This document shows positions 34,333 to 44,166 of a stretch of 64,000 bases of DNA, piece after piece. Below the pieces are notes generated by a model. The model had not been told where the DNA came from and searched no databases. It saw nothing but the letters and a program-made list of their open reading frames with translations. Source of the DNA: JBMNEH01 sp050948665 (GTDB lineage Bacteria > Bacillota > Clostridia > Christensenellales > UMGS416); contig JBMNEH010000001.1 in the NCBI GenBank assembly GCA_050948665.1, forward strand, positions 1,674,001-1,738,000, in the 5' to 3' direction. Position numbers and translations under genes: made by a program. Each line of letters starts with the position of its first letter. Within the stretch, counting starts at the first letter, position 1.

Positions 34333-35513
34333 TTCCCCTCCAGTCGTTCGATGTAGCGCCGGATACGTATCAATGCTTCCTCCATCTTATCTTGCGCTAC
34401 AGCATAACATGCACGGAAATGCCCCTCTCCCGAAGCGCCAAAAGCAGTACCCGGCACCACCGCAACCTTCTCCTCCCGCAACAGCCCCTCGCAAAACTCT
34501 TCACTGGTAAGCCCGGTTCCGGTAATGGACGGAAAGCAGTAGAATGCACCTTTGGGTTCAAAACAAGGAAGCCCCATCTCACGGAAGCCGTTCAGCATTA
34601 CCCTCCGCCGTCGATTATAAGCCCGCCGCATACGCATAATCTCCGGATAACCATTATCCATCTCATGTAGAAGTCCTTCGCAGGCGGCAACCTGACTCAT
34701 ATTGGGCGCGCACATGATGACATACTGATGGATTTTCACCATTGCAGAAACCACCTGCGAGGGTCCGCAGGCATAACCGATCCTCCAGCCGGTCATTGAA
34801 AGCGCCTTTGACATTCCCGACAACAGCAGCGTACGTTCGGCCATTCCCGGGAGGGTTGCAATGGAAACATGGGGGGCGCCGTAATTCAGTTCCGCATAAA
34901 CCTCATCTGACAATACAAAAAGGTCATGTTTAATGATAACAGGCAGCAGCGCTTCCAAATCTTTTTTCTCCATTACAGCGCCTGTGGGATTGTTGGGATA
35001 AGGCAGTATTAACGCTTTTGTCCGGGGAGTAATCACCGCCTCAATGTCCCTCGACCGCAACCTGAAGTCCTCCGAAGCCAGCGTCCTTACCGCTACCGGT
35101 TTGCCTCCCGCCAATGCAACACCGGGAGCATAACTGACATAACTTGGATCCGGCACCAGCACCTCATCCCCAGGTCCGCAAATTGCCCGAAGCGCCACAT
35201 CGATCCCTTCAGATACCCCTACCGTTACCAGTATTTCCTTTACAGGGTCATAACAGAGTGAAAAACGATCCCGCAGATATTTTGAAATTGCTCTTCTCAG
35301 TTCTATCGCGCCCCGGTTTGCGGTATATTGTGTTTTGCCCTGTTCTATGGAATAAATTGCCGCCTCCCGAATGCACCAAGGAGTCATGAAATCCGGCTCT
35401 CCTACCCCGAGAGATATGGCGCCCTCCATCTTCTGGACGATATCAAAGAATTTTCTAATCCCTGAGGGGGGAATGTCCCGTACTACCGGGTTTATCAGCG
35501 TATCGTAATTCAA
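34329..35513 (-). CDS. Class I/II aminotransferase (PLP)
   Basis: 394-residue fold-type I aminotransferase of the aspartate/aromatic group. Seen: GVGEPDFMTPWCI, YTANRGAIELRRAI, PYPNNPTGAVM near 170, SDEVYAEL near 200, the PLP lysine in LLSGMSKALSMTGWRIGY near 235, and HFRACYAVAQDKMEEAL near the end with the carboxylate-binding Arg. The substrate cannot be named. An Lrp/AsnC regulator overlaps its start by four bases, which suggests amino-acid-responsive control. Confidence 0.93.
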   Translation of the reverse strand: MNYDTLINPVVRDIPPSGIRKFFDIVQKMEGAISLGVGEPDFMTPWCIREAAIYSIEQGKTQYTANRGAIELRRAISKYLRDRFSLCYDPVKEILVTVGVSEGIDVALRAICGPGDEVLVPDPSYVSYAPGVALAGGKPVAVRTLASEDFRLRSRDIEAVITPRTKALILPYPNNPTGAVMEKKDLEALLPVIIKHDLFVLSDEVYAELNYGAPHVSIATLPGMAERTLLLSGMSKALSMTGWRIGYACGPSQVVSAMVKIHQYVIMCAPNMSQVAACEGLLHEMDNGYPEIMRMRRAYNRRRRVMLNGFREMGLPCFEPKGAFYCFPSITGTGLTSEEFCEGLLREEKVAVVPGTAFGASGEGHFRACYAVAQDKMEEALIRIRRYIERLEGK

Positions 35514-36001
35514 GGTTGAATCACCAACCTATCGTCCATTTCTTCGTCATCCATAACTACTCCATCGGATTTATATTTTCGGAGAACAAAGTGCGTAGCG
35601 GTTGACAACACACCTTCTATTGTAGAAAGCTTTTCACCCACAAAGAGCGCCACCTGACGCATATTGACCCCGCACACAAGCACCATCAGATCGTATCCGC
35701 CGCTCATCAGGTAAACAGAGTTGACTTCCTCAAACTGGTAAATCCGTCTGGCAATGCTATCAAAGCCTCGATCTCTCTGGGGAGTGACCCGCACCTCGAT
35801 TAATGCCTCCACCTTTTCATCCCCGGCCTTCTCCCGGTTGACCTGTGCTGTGTATTTCAGAATAATATGGTCCCGCTCCATTTCCCGAATTGCGTTTTCT
35901 ACTGTGGACTCGTCTGTGCCCAGCATGATAGCGATTTTTGCGTTGGGAATACGAGCATCCTCAGATAAGATTTCCAATATTTCTTCTTTTAATGCGTTCA
36001 T
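35510..36001 (-). CDS. Lrp/AsnC-family regulator
   Basis: 163 residues: N-terminal helix-turn-helix (IPNAKIAIMLGTDESTVENA) and a C-terminal RAM/AsnC effector domain (VNSVYLMSGGYDLMVLVCG). These regulators sense amino acids and act as octamers. Translationally coupled to the aminotransferase downstream. A short acidic C-terminus (VVMDDEEMDDRLVIQP) extends beyond the domain. Confidence 0.93.
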   Translation of the reverse strand: MNALKEEILEILSEDARIPNAKIAIMLGTDESTVENAIREMERDHIILKYTAQVNREKAGDEKVEALIEVRVTPQRDRGFDSIARRIYQFEEVNSVYLMSGGYDLMVLVCGVNMRQVALFVGEKLSTIEGVLSTATHFVLRKYKSDGVVMDDEEMDDRLVIQP

Positions 36002-36011
36002 AAAACACTCC

Positions 36012-36932
36012 TTAAAATAAATACGCCTTTAGAATTTCCATTTTCCCCCGGAATAGAACCGTATCAACACCTACGGGCGCTAACCAGGTTTCTCCCCGAA
36101 CCATAGGGAACTCTTTACCCTTCCATAGAAGGGCTCCCTCTCCCTGCGTTACCGTCAGCGCAGTAAAATATGACACAGATTCCCTCAAAATGCCGTCGAT
36201 ATGCAATGCATCCAGGCAAAAATCCGGGTGTTGTAGCAAGCGCTCCCGACTTCCTCCCTCCAGCACTGACACGGCGCCCTGTATGGGTGCTACCGGAGGA
36301 AAATCTTTCACTGCCAGTACAGCTTCCCGCAGGTGTAGCGACCGGGGTTTGCCGTTGGCATCCAGTCGGTCCCAGTCATATATACGAAAGGTGGTATCCG
36401 AGCTCTGCTGTATCTCATATACCATTACTCCGGGAGTTAACGCGTGTACTAAACCGCCGGGAATCCATATACAGTCTCCTGTCTTCACGGACACGCGGTG
36501 AAGGCAAGAAACTATCCTCCCCTCCTCCAACGCACGGGGCAGTTCTTCCGCTGGTATCTTCAAACCTGCATAAAAGAATGCACCCGGAGGCGCATGCAGT
36601 ACAATCCAAGCCTCCGCCTTACTCTCTCCTCCCGTCAAACGGCAGGTCTCCTCATCTGGATGCACCTGTACCGATAAATGAAGCCGGGGCGCTATCACTT
36701 TAATCAGCATGGGAAAGGGTTTCAGCCTTCCAAATATCCGAAGGTGCACCAAAGAGTCAATATACGCCGAAAGGGGAGTCCCGTCCTCCAGCAACGTTTC
36801 CTTACCAGGCCGCGCGGAAACTTCCCAGGACTCCGAAGCATCCTCCCAGGGAGCATTCCTCCAGCCATCCATACCGCCACCCCAAAGTGCTCGGGCAAAG
36901 TACGGTACCAACCGATGGGGTCCGTGATCCAT
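36012..36932 (-). CDS. manA: Mannose-6-phosphate isomerase, class I
   Basis: Zinc enzyme interconverting mannose-6-P and fructose-6-P. 306 residues, the short type. Seen: LWGGGMDGWR, SWEVSARPG, LSVQVHPDEE near 105 with zinc ligands, SKAEAWIVL, and IPGGLVHALTPGVMVYEIQQ near 195. It may finish the mannose breakdown begun by the GH38 unit at 12-16 kb. The start at 36932 follows AAGGAGGGTGAAGG. First gene of the leftward operon. Confidence 0.93.
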   Translation of the reverse strand: MDHGPHRLVPYFARALWGGGMDGWRNAPWEDASESWEVSARPGKETLLEDGTPLSAYIDSLVHLRIFGRLKPFPMLIKVIAPRLHLSVQVHPDEETCRLTGGESKAEAWIVLHAPPGAFFYAGLKIPAEELPRALEEGRIVSCLHRVSVKTGDCIWIPGGLVHALTPGVMVYEIQQSSDTTFRIYDWDRLDANGKPRSLHLREAVLAVKDFPPVAPIQGAVSVLEGGSRERLLQHPDFCLDALHIDGILRESVSYFTALTVTQGEGALLWKGKEFPMVRGETWLAPVGVDTVLFRGKMEILKAYLF

Positions 36933-37120
36933 CCTTCACCCTCCTTGTCCAGTCATTATACCTAAAACAGGCTGCAGGTGCAACGGGTCCCGCTACGAAA
37001 CAGGATATTACAGCCTATTCCACCCTTTATGTGAACAGGGTCAAGGTACAACTATCTTCAATGACAGGCGGTAAATAACTATAGAAGCCCCCTAACTATA
37101 CTAAGAATCAAGAAACGGAC

Positions 37121-37149
37121 TTGCCCTTTGTGGGAAAGAATGTTATGAT
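37121..37149 (+). promoter_or_regulatory. Predicted promoter of the VanW gene pair
   Basis: TTGCCC, 17-base spacer ending TGT, TATGAT. It lies in the 317-base divergent region 36933-37249 between manA and the VanW genes; I saw nothing else there. Confidence 0.5.
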
Positions 37150-37249
37150 TACGGTCGTACCGTAGGCAGGAACCTCACGGTCAGTCTCAGCGTCATAACT
37201 GAGAAGGTTGCATCCCGCGGCGGATGTGGAAAGATTGGCGGAAGGTTAA

Positions 37250-38881
37250 ATGGCAAACAGGAAGCAAAACAGGAAGAATAACAAAAAAGCCAAGAGTAAT
37301 AAAAACACGATACTGGGGATGAAGCCCGGTGTGTTTCTCTCCGTTGCGGCTTTGGTGGCACTGGTCGCGGTAGGCGGTGTGCTGGGCATGAATAAACTCG
37401 GATTATTAGGGGGTAACTTGGCGGTTCTCCCCAACATTAATGCTAGTGCAAGCCCGGCTGTGACGATGCCGGTCTCCACATTGGAGCCCGGTTCCGACGC
37501 CGAAGCCGTGTTTACATGCAAAATTACCATTGACGGTATCAGCATTCAAGGTATGACAACACAGCAGGCTTTTGACGTACTGACAGAGGCAAATGCTGCC
37601 TCCTATGCCGATTTAGTGCTGAATGTCTCCTTCAATGAGTCCCGAAGCAGTTTTCCCTTGGCACAGTACGACCTTACTTTTGAGTTGAACGCCGCACTGG
37701 CTGAGGCGCAAAAAGCTGAGTCTGAAGGCAAAGACGCCGATATCATACAGAGCATATCCGTAAATGAGAAGATGCTGATTAATGGGCTGCAGCAGGTAGC
37801 CGATACCTTCACCGTCGAGCCTGTTGATGCCGCAATCATCTACCCCGAAAAGGTGGACACTTCCCTTCCCAGGAACGAATGGTTTCCCGTCTCCAAAGAG
37901 GAACCCGGCTCTAAAGTGGATATGACCACCTTAACCAACGCAGTACTTTCCGCCATCTCCACCCGAAGCCTCTCCGCTCCGGTTGTAGCCACTTTTGAAG
38001 AAATTGCTCCCGCCATAACCGAGCACTCTATTGCACCTGTCACGATGGAACTGATCGGTTCCATGACGACTACCTTGACCAAAGACAAAAACCGGAATAT
38101 AAATGTTACTCTGGCTTCAGGTTTTATCGATGGTACAGTCATGGTTCCCGGCTTTGAGTTTTCCTATAACACGATTGTTGGCCGGCGTACCGCAGAAAGA
38201 GGCTTTAAGATGGCCGGTGTTATCGTCGGCGGTGACCGTACCGAGCAGGGACTGGGCGGCGGTATCTGTCAAGTCTCAGGGACGCTGTACAATGCTGCGG
38301 TTTTTGCCGATTTAACGATTATAGAGCGTAGCCGCCACTCTTACGAACTTGCGTACTTATCCCGAGGTCGGGATGCAACCGTAGATTACGGTACAAAGGA
38401 TTTGCGTTTCGTGAATGACGGAGAAAACCCCGTCGTAATCGTTATGTACGTAGATAAATTGAAAGTTACGGCTGAGATATATGGCACGCCTCTTTCCGAT
38501 GGGAGGACCATCGGCATAGAAGTCAAGACAACGGGCACGGTAGCGCCGCCCGAAGATATTTTATACGTAGCGGATTCTACCGTTGAACGCGGTACAACCA
38601 CCACAGTAAATGCGAGAAAAGGTATAAACTGTACCGTTTATAAAGTCTGGTATGATAAGGACGGAAAAGAGATCGACCGTACGGTTTTGTCGAAAGACAG
38701 GTACCCTGCTATCCAGGCAAAGGTATACTATAACCCTGCAGACCCGGATCCGTCCATCACTCCCACACCCTCTCCTACAGCCTCGCCTACACCGAGTCCC
38801 ACTGCCACTCCTGATGCGCCGGAACAGACCCCAACGCCCGAACCAGACCCTACACCGACACCTGAGGGTGGCACCGATTAA
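37250..38881 (+). CDS. VanW-family cell-surface protein, first of tandem pair
   Basis: 543 residues. Basic N-terminus and one membrane helix (VFLSVAALVALVAVGGVLG), a peptidoglycan-binding-4-like region (residues ~95-240), then the VanW domain (FSYNTIVGRRTAERGF, GVIVGGDRTEQGLGGGICQ and VSGTLYNAAVFADL near 310-370). A Pro/Thr-rich tail of TPTPSPTASPTPSP type ends the protein. VanW proteins are extracytoplasmic and linked to cell-wall or glycopeptide response; biochemical role is not established. The start at 37250 follows GGAAGG. Confidence 0.92.
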   Translation: MANRKQNRKNNKKAKSNKNTILGMKPGVFLSVAALVALVAVGGVLGMNKLGLLGGNLAVLPNINASASPAVTMPVSTLEPGSDAEAVFTCKITIDGISIQGMTTQQAFDVLTEANAASYADLVLNVSFNESRSSFPLAQYDLTFELNAALAEAQKAESEGKDADIIQSISVNEKMLINGLQQVADTFTVEPVDAAIIYPEKVDTSLPRNEWFPVSKEEPGSKVDMTTLTNAVLSAISTRSLSAPVVATFEEIAPAITEHSIAPVTMELIGSMTTTLTKDKNRNINVTLASGFIDGTVMVPGFEFSYNTIVGRRTAERGFKMAGVIVGGDRTEQGLGGGICQVSGTLYNAAVFADLTIIERSRHSYELAYLSRGRDATVDYGTKDLRFVNDGENPVVIVMYVDKLKVTAEIYGTPLSDGRTIGIEVKTTGTVAPPEDILYVADSTVERGTTTTVNARKGINCTVYKVWYDKDGKEIDRTVLSKDRYPAIQAKVYYNPADPDPSITPTPSPTASPTPSPTATPDAPEQTPTPEPDPTPTPEGGTD

Positions 38882-38900
38882 ACCTAAAGCGGAGCATGGT

Positions 38901-40523
38901 ATGTCACAAAACAGACTAGACAGGAGCGGAGCGCCAAGGCGCTCTTCTTCATCAAGACAAACATATAGACAAGCCGGTTCCGGTTCCCGTTCTGCAAGCA
39001 TGCCCTCAGGGAAAAATAGAAGAAGCGCAAAGGCGCCTCCGTCACCCCTTGAAAGAAGCATGCTGGCAGTATTGGTCGTACTCGTTCTTTTGCTCTTCGC
39101 GTTGGGTGGATTTTACCTTTTTAACAAGTATTCTGCTACCCAGGAAGAAATAGCTGCCTTGCTGGATGTGGATACATTTTATGAGGGCATTTTTATTGAC
39201 GGTATCCCCCTTGGCGGAAAATCTGCGGAGGAAGCCCGAATCGCGCTACAGGAATTATATGCGCAGGAATTTGACCGAGTCAATGTCGACTTGAATATAG
39301 CCGGACAAACTGTTCGCACCTTCACCAAGGAGGATATTCAGATTGAGTGGACACTTGAGGATGTACTGAATCAAGCGTATGCCATCGGCCGCACGGGCAG
39401 CCGTTACAGTCGTTATAATCTGGTGAAGAACCTCCCGGCCCGGCCCCGGCACCTGACAACAACCGTCCGTTTTGACGCCAGTGCTTTGGAAGCAGAGGTA
39501 CGTGATTTGGCAGCTTCTCTGTATGTTGCTCCGCTTGATGCCGCATTTCTCGGAGTGGATCCTACCCAAAACACTGCGACCACCTTTTTTCGGTACTCCA
39601 ATTCAATGCCCGGGCGGCAGGTTGATGCAGATGGCCTGTGGGCATTGGTGCAGAACGCGATTATGAGCCGTACCTATGGCACAGTGGAAATCCCGTATAC
39701 TGTATTGGAACCTTCCATACTCCTGAGCGACGTTAACCAAGGGCAGCAACTGTTGGGCTCATGTACCACAGAAATGATACAGTCCGCCGCTCGTATCAGC
39801 AATATAAAACTTGCAGCCAGCCGTGTCAATGGTACGGTACTGGAGAGCGGCATGATGTTCTCCTATAATAAATGCTTGGGACCCCGAACGGAAGAAGCCG
39901 GCTATCAGGTAGCCGGTATCATCGTAAAAGGGTTATCGGATACTGGCCTGGGTGGCGGGATTTGTCAGTTGTCCAGCACATTATTCGTGGGTGCGATGCG
40001 TGCGGATCTGCACATGGCAGCCCGCACACGCCATTCCTTTGTTTTAAGTTATATCGATGCCGGACAAGATGCTACCGTAGATTATGATTCCGCTGTAGAT
40101 TTATGTATCACAAACAATACTGCAAATAAAGTATATTTCCTTGCCCGTACCGATGGCCTTAAGGTCATTGTTGAGGTCTACGGAACCCCCAACAAGGATG
40201 GCATTACCACCGACCTTTTGTCAAAAGTGATTTACTCTACCCAGCCCAAAGAAGTCAAGATCATCTACGACGAAAGCGTACCCGTCGGTGAACCTGAAGA
40301 AACAAAAGAACACTTAGGTGTGGTTGTAGATGTATACAAGGTCTATTACAACCCGGATGGCACCATTCTTCGGGAGGAATTCATGTATCAGGACAATTAT
40401 GCACCCGTGCAGGGCGTTATACGTATGAATCCCCTGGATGCCGGTATTGATACAGGTAACGGAGATGCCTCTCCCGCACCCGGGACAACGCCTAAGCCCG
40501 AGGTTCCCGGAGGTAACGACTAA
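38901..40523 (+). CDS. VanW-family cell-surface protein, second of tandem pair
   Basis: 540 residues, a diverged paralogue of the gene before it, 19 bases downstream. Basic Ser/Arg-rich N-terminus, one membrane helix (LAVLVVLVLLLFALGGFYLF), a first domain with FYEGIFIDGIPLGGKSAEEA, then VanW motifs (FSYNKCLGPRTEEAGYQVA, GLSDTGLGGGICQLSSTL) and a Pro-rich end. The start chosen is ATG 38901 (MSQNRLDRS) with GGAG upstream; the frame is open further back but overlaps the first gene. Confidence 0.92.
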   Translation: MSQNRLDRSGAPRRSSSSRQTYRQAGSGSRSASMPSGKNRRSAKAPPSPLERSMLAVLVVLVLLLFALGGFYLFNKYSATQEEIAALLDVDTFYEGIFIDGIPLGGKSAEEARIALQELYAQEFDRVNVDLNIAGQTVRTFTKEDIQIEWTLEDVLNQAYAIGRTGSRYSRYNLVKNLPARPRHLTTTVRFDASALEAEVRDLAASLYVAPLDAAFLGVDPTQNTATTFFRYSNSMPGRQVDADGLWALVQNAIMSRTYGTVEIPYTVLEPSILLSDVNQGQQLLGSCTTEMIQSAARISNIKLAASRVNGTVLESGMMFSYNKCLGPRTEEAGYQVAGIIVKGLSDTGLGGGICQLSSTLFVGAMRADLHMAARTRHSFVLSYIDAGQDATVDYDSAVDLCITNNTANKVYFLARTDGLKVIVEVYGTPNKDGITTDLLSKVIYSTQPKEVKIIYDESVPVGEPEETKEHLGVVVDVYKVYYNPDGTILREEFMYQDNYAPVQGVIRMNPLDAGIDTGNGDASPAPGTTPKPEVPGGND

Positions 40524-40654
40524 TAAATGGCGAGCGGTCTGCGTCGGTAAGACCTCCCATCGGACAAAACATGCCCCCGTTGACAGGGTTTTGTTGCATT
40601 TTAAAGGACTGTATGATACAATTTTTTCCAAGCTGGAAACGGAGGTGTGTATGT

Positions 40655-41503
40655 ATGGAATGCCCTTTTCCTATGGATTTATCGGGTAAAACTGCAGTAG
40701 TTACAGGCGCTGGCGGTGTACTCTGCAGTATGTTCTCACGCGTATTGGCAGGTTGCGGCGCCAAAGTCGCTTTACTGGATATCAATGAAGACGCCGCCCG
40801 TGCTGTTGCCGAGGATATTTGCAGCAACGGCGGTACGGCAAAAGCCTATAAGGCGGACGTTCTGGACAAAGCCAACCTGGATCAGGTGGGTTTGCATACT
40901 CTTGCCGATCTTGGTCCCTGCGATATTTTATTAAACGGTGCCGGCGGCAATAATCCCCGCGCTACCACAACCAATGAGTACTACTTCCCCGGAGATATTG
41001 ACAGCGGCGCAGTATCTTTCTTTGACCTGAAACCCGAATGTGTGGAATTTGTCCTTAACCTGAATTTTCTCGGAACATTTCTTCCTACGCAGGTGTTTGC
41101 CGCACAAATGTTGGGGCGTAAGAACTGTACAATCGTGAACATTTCCTCCATGAACGCCTTTACCCCCCTGACAAAGATTCCCGCCTATTCCGGTGCGAAA
41201 GCCGCTATATCCAACTTCACACAATGGCTTGCGGTTCATTTCGCCAAAGAAGGCATACGGGTTAATGCACTGGCACCCGGTTTCTTTGTTACTTCACAAA
41301 ACCGCAGCCTTCTTTTTGATTCCCAGGGTGAGCCTACCCCCCGCACAGGTAAAATACTGGCGGCGACGCCTATGGGGCGTTTCGGAGAACCCGAAGAATT
41401 GGTCGGCACACTGCAGTACTTAGTAAACCCGGTTGCTTCAGGTTTCGTCACCGGTATTGTGATTCCGGTTGACGGCGGATTTTCCGCATACTCCGGTGTA
41501 TAA
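40655..41503 (+). CDS. SDR-family oxidoreductase, D-mannonate oxidoreductase type
   Basis: 282-residue NAD(P)-dependent short-chain dehydrogenase. Seen: the nucleotide-binding TAVVTGAGGVLC, NGAGGNNPRATTTNEYY near 100 (typical of fructuronate reductase/mannonate oxidoreductase SDRs), catalytic Ser in NISSMNAF, YSGAKAA with the Tyr-Lys pair near 180, and the end GIVIPVDGGFSAYSGV. Likely reduces fructuronate to mannonate, but no other hexuronate gene is in the window. The start at 40655 follows GGAGG by nine bases. Confidence 0.88.
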   Translation: MECPFPMDLSGKTAVVTGAGGVLCSMFSRVLAGCGAKVALLDINEDAARAVAEDICSNGGTAKAYKADVLDKANLDQVGLHTLADLGPCDILLNGAGGNNPRATTTNEYYFPGDIDSGAVSFFDLKPECVEFVLNLNFLGTFLPTQVFAAQMLGRKNCTIVNISSMNAFTPLTKIPAYSGAKAAISNFTQWLAVHFAKEGIRVNALAPGFFVTSQNRSLLFDSQGEPTPRTGKILAATPMGRFGEPEELVGTLQYLVNPVASGFVTGIVIPVDGGFSAYSGV

Positions 41504-41527
41504 ATCCATCGAACTCTTTTCGATTGT

Positions 41528-41557
41528 AAAAAGCACCGACATTGTCAGTGCTTTTTT
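41528..41557. terminator. Bidirectional terminator between the SDR and serpin genes
   Basis: Long stem AAAAAGCACYGACA/TGTCAGTGCTTTTTT with A-run and T-run on either side, placed between two convergent genes. Confidence 0.9.
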
Positions 41558-41573
41558 GTATATGCAGATTCGT

Positions 41574-42821
41574 TTATTGGATTCCTTTTGTATTAGCAAT
41601 GGCGGCAGCCAACAGTATACCGACATCGTTCTTATCTGTAACAAGCAACAGGAATGGCTTATCTACGGTCAAGGTGGGGATCTCATTGGGCAGGGGAGAA
41701 AGAGCGTGTGATCCCCCGGTTTCGCTAGAAATCTCCGTCCCGGTCTCGTCTACTGTGAGTGACAAAAATTGGCGGACGTGAGAAAGATGAATATTTTGTC
41801 CCATAACCGGATAAGATGCTCCACCTGCCACAAACAGCGAAGTCATACCAATGTTTTTCAACGCAGTATCTTCGTCTTCCAACTGTGTAAAACGGAGCAA
41901 CGGCATTGTCAGATTACATTGCTTGTCCTCACCAGCTTCTCTCCAGGTTAACATAGAATCCGTTGACAGAACGTTCAACAAGGCAGGCAGGTCATACCCT
42001 TCTCCAGGCAGCATTAACCATACTTGACGATTATCCTCAGCTTCCATCACGACCACAGTGACCATATCGTCGCTGTAGTAACGCATCGGCATACGCGCAT
42101 TCATCATAGAGGCGGTTGTCGTGCTCCCTTCCGCCATGTTAAAAAGCTTATTCTTCGTGTTTTTAGTATCAAATCCCGTCTTCCAGCAAATCCTTATTCC
42201 AACCGCACCTATCAGCATGGTATTCGGATTTTCCAAGCTGACCTGGATCGCTTTTGTCAGCGCACCATTCGTCCGTTCTGTAAACCAATCATTTACCAGC
42301 GCCACATCCTGATTAAAAGTAAAATCAGTTAAACGGGGTTGAATGTCGCTGTACCCCATCCACTCATCAAGGTAATTGACCATCAATGTAGGCCCTTCAC
42401 CAAAAAGAATACTCTGCGCAAGAAAGTTCCCTTCATAGGACGACTCATACTGGGATAGGATTTTACGAACCGACGGACGAATCGCCCCGGCATTGGAAAT
42501 GCTCCTGCCCCAAGCAGCATCCATCATCTTCGCTGTGCTTTCATCTGCAGCATTGCGCAGCACCAACAGCATAGAGGTCAAAGACGCACCGGAAACCATC
42601 AGATTTTTTGCATTATAGCTTTGCTGCAGCATACGAATGGTTATATCATTACAATAGGCAGCGCTCCAAAGGGTCCCCTCCCCCTCATTTCCAAGGGTTG
42701 CAGTGGGTATCGTCTCCAGTGTTGGCAGCGGAGGCACTGTCGCTTCTATCATCTGGGGCGCACCACAGCCGCACATACAAATGGCTATAACCAATATAAA
42801 CAGGAGCGCGTTTTTTCTCAC
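41574..42821 (-). CDS. Serpin-family lipoprotein
   Basis: 415 residues. N-terminal signal with lipobox-like cysteines (LFILVIAICMCGCGAP), a Pro/Thr linker, then a serpin fold: NLMVSGASLTSMLLVL near 80, FLAQSILFG, TNGALTKAI, LIGAVGIRICWKTGFD, and the hinge/reactive loop VDETGTEISSETGGSHAL ahead of DKPFLLLVTDKN. Bacterial serpins inhibit host or community serine proteases. The reactive loop is present with a Thr/Gly-rich hinge as in inhibitory members, and the P1 residue cannot be assigned by eye. The start chosen is GTG 42821, nine bases after GGAGG. Confidence 0.88.
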   Translation of the reverse strand: MRKNALLFILVIAICMCGCGAPQMIEATVPPLPTLETIPTATLGNEGEGTLWSAAYCNDITIRMLQQSYNAKNLMVSGASLTSMLLVLRNAADESTAKMMDAAWGRSISNAGAIRPSVRKILSQYESSYEGNFLAQSILFGEGPTLMVNYLDEWMGYSDIQPRLTDFTFNQDVALVNDWFTERTNGALTKAIQVSLENPNTMLIGAVGIRICWKTGFDTKNTKNKLFNMAEGSTTTASMMNARMPMRYYSDDMVTVVVMEAEDNRQVWLMLPGEGYDLPALLNVLSTDSMLTWREAGEDKQCNLTMPLLRFTQLEDEDTALKNIGMTSLFVAGGASYPVMGQNIHLSHVRQFLSLTVDETGTEISSETGGSHALSPLPNEIPTLTVDKPFLLLVTDKNDVGILLAAAIANTKGIQ

Positions 42822-43012
42822 TAAAAACAACCTCCTTTTCGCTAAGCTGAGTATAGCATAATCACGGCATATCAGCAAGGCGTGCCCTGTATGCAGCCAA
42901 CAGCAGGTCTACCATACGCCCATAGGATTTCGTTCCATCTGTTTGTTGATTTGCTTTTAAATACGTGTCATTTCGTGCTTCCGCTTTTTCGCAACCTCCG
43001 TGTCTTTGTAAA

Positions 43013-44023
43013 CTACACAGCAGGCTGTTTCCCGGAAAAAATCCCTGTCAAGCTCATTGCAATATGTTCCCGCAATGTTCTGTATCGTCCGGAATCTGTT
43101 TCGTAAAGCTTGTTCATAGTATGCACCAAGGCAGACAACATGCCGGAGTACAGTATATCGTCATCCTCGCTGTACATACAAGCTAGATATGCGAGGTAGT
43201 TCGCCTTATCTTCTCTGGCATAACCGCGTTGATGCGCAATTTTATGCAGGGCGTTAAATACTACGGTAGTGGCCGGTATATCTGTGTTGACATTGGGCTC
43301 CGTTGTCATCCAGATACAGATTCCCACGATTTCTCTTTGCCTCATTTGCCGGGACAGTGATACCGATTTCGGAGGACACCAACTGTCGCCCCCAAGAAAA
43401 TCCAATCCTTCCAATCCGTTATAAAGCACCGGAAGAGTAATCAACAGCTCCTCTTTCCGCATCTCCGGGGAACAACATCCGCTTTCGTCCTCCGAAAGGG
43501 TGATACGAAGAGCATTCTTCTCTGCAATCAAAAAGGCGCATAACTCCGAAAGGTCCTCTGAAGACGATGCCCGAACGGTAAGCGCCAACCGATTCGCCAG
43601 AGGTTCCCTTTGGTAGAGTATGCCCCAGCCATAGCAGAAGCTGGCCCAAATTGAGCAGGCAATGAGTCCCGTGCTCAGAAGCAGCGATAACAGCCTATAA
43701 CACAGATATCCCTTTCCGAGAATTTGTATCACCACCGCAAATGCCCAGCAAGCTCCGCCAAGAACGCATCCATAGAACAGAAACTCCGCTGCAGAGAACG
43801 GGAAAATACCCCAGAAACTGCTAAAGAATGCCGTAAGTTTGGGATATACATACTGCCCGAAGTACTCTGCCCACCGCGTACGATTCTTGACCAGGTTAAA
43901 TATCGGCCATGCTATAACCAAAAGGACAGTGCCAATACCTGCAGACACTCCCAAGCTGCGCCAACTCCTGCCGGGAAGTTCACGAAACATTGTAGTTTTC
44001 TGCTTTACCCAAAACGTACCCAT
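43013..44023 (-). CDS. DUF3810-family membrane protein with altered metallopeptidase motif
   Basis: 336 residues: three N-terminal membrane helices, then an extracytoplasmic domain ending in ALHKIAHQRGYAREDKANY. The family has an HExxH zinc-protease-like motif (HELAHQRG) followed by EDEAN. Here Glu is replaced by Lys in both (HKIAH and EDKAN), so catalysis is doubtful. The start at 44023 follows GGGGGAAAACGA. Function unknown. Confidence 0.85.
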   Translation of the reverse strand: MGTFWVKQKTTMFRELPGRSWRSLGVSAGIGTVLLVIAWPIFNLVKNRTRWAEYFGQYVYPKLTAFFSSFWGIFPFSAAEFLFYGCVLGGACWAFAVVIQILGKGYLCYRLLSLLLSTGLIACSIWASFCYGWGILYQREPLANRLALTVRASSSEDLSELCAFLIAEKNALRITLSEDESGCCSPEMRKEELLITLPVLYNGLEGLDFLGGDSWCPPKSVSLSRQMRQREIVGICIWMTTEPNVNTDIPATTVVFNALHKIAHQRGYAREDKANYLAYLACMYSEDDDILYSGMLSALVHTMNKLYETDSGRYRTLREHIAMSLTGIFSGKQPAV

Positions 44024-44166
44024 TCGTTTTCCCCCTTTATTATTATATCATAGCGGATACAAGATACGGAATAACAGGCGTGACATCTATCCGTGAATGC
44101 CTTTGATCTGAAAGAAAGGGTTGACGAAGTCAATAGAAACTGATACAATTTTTTTTGCTGGTTCCT

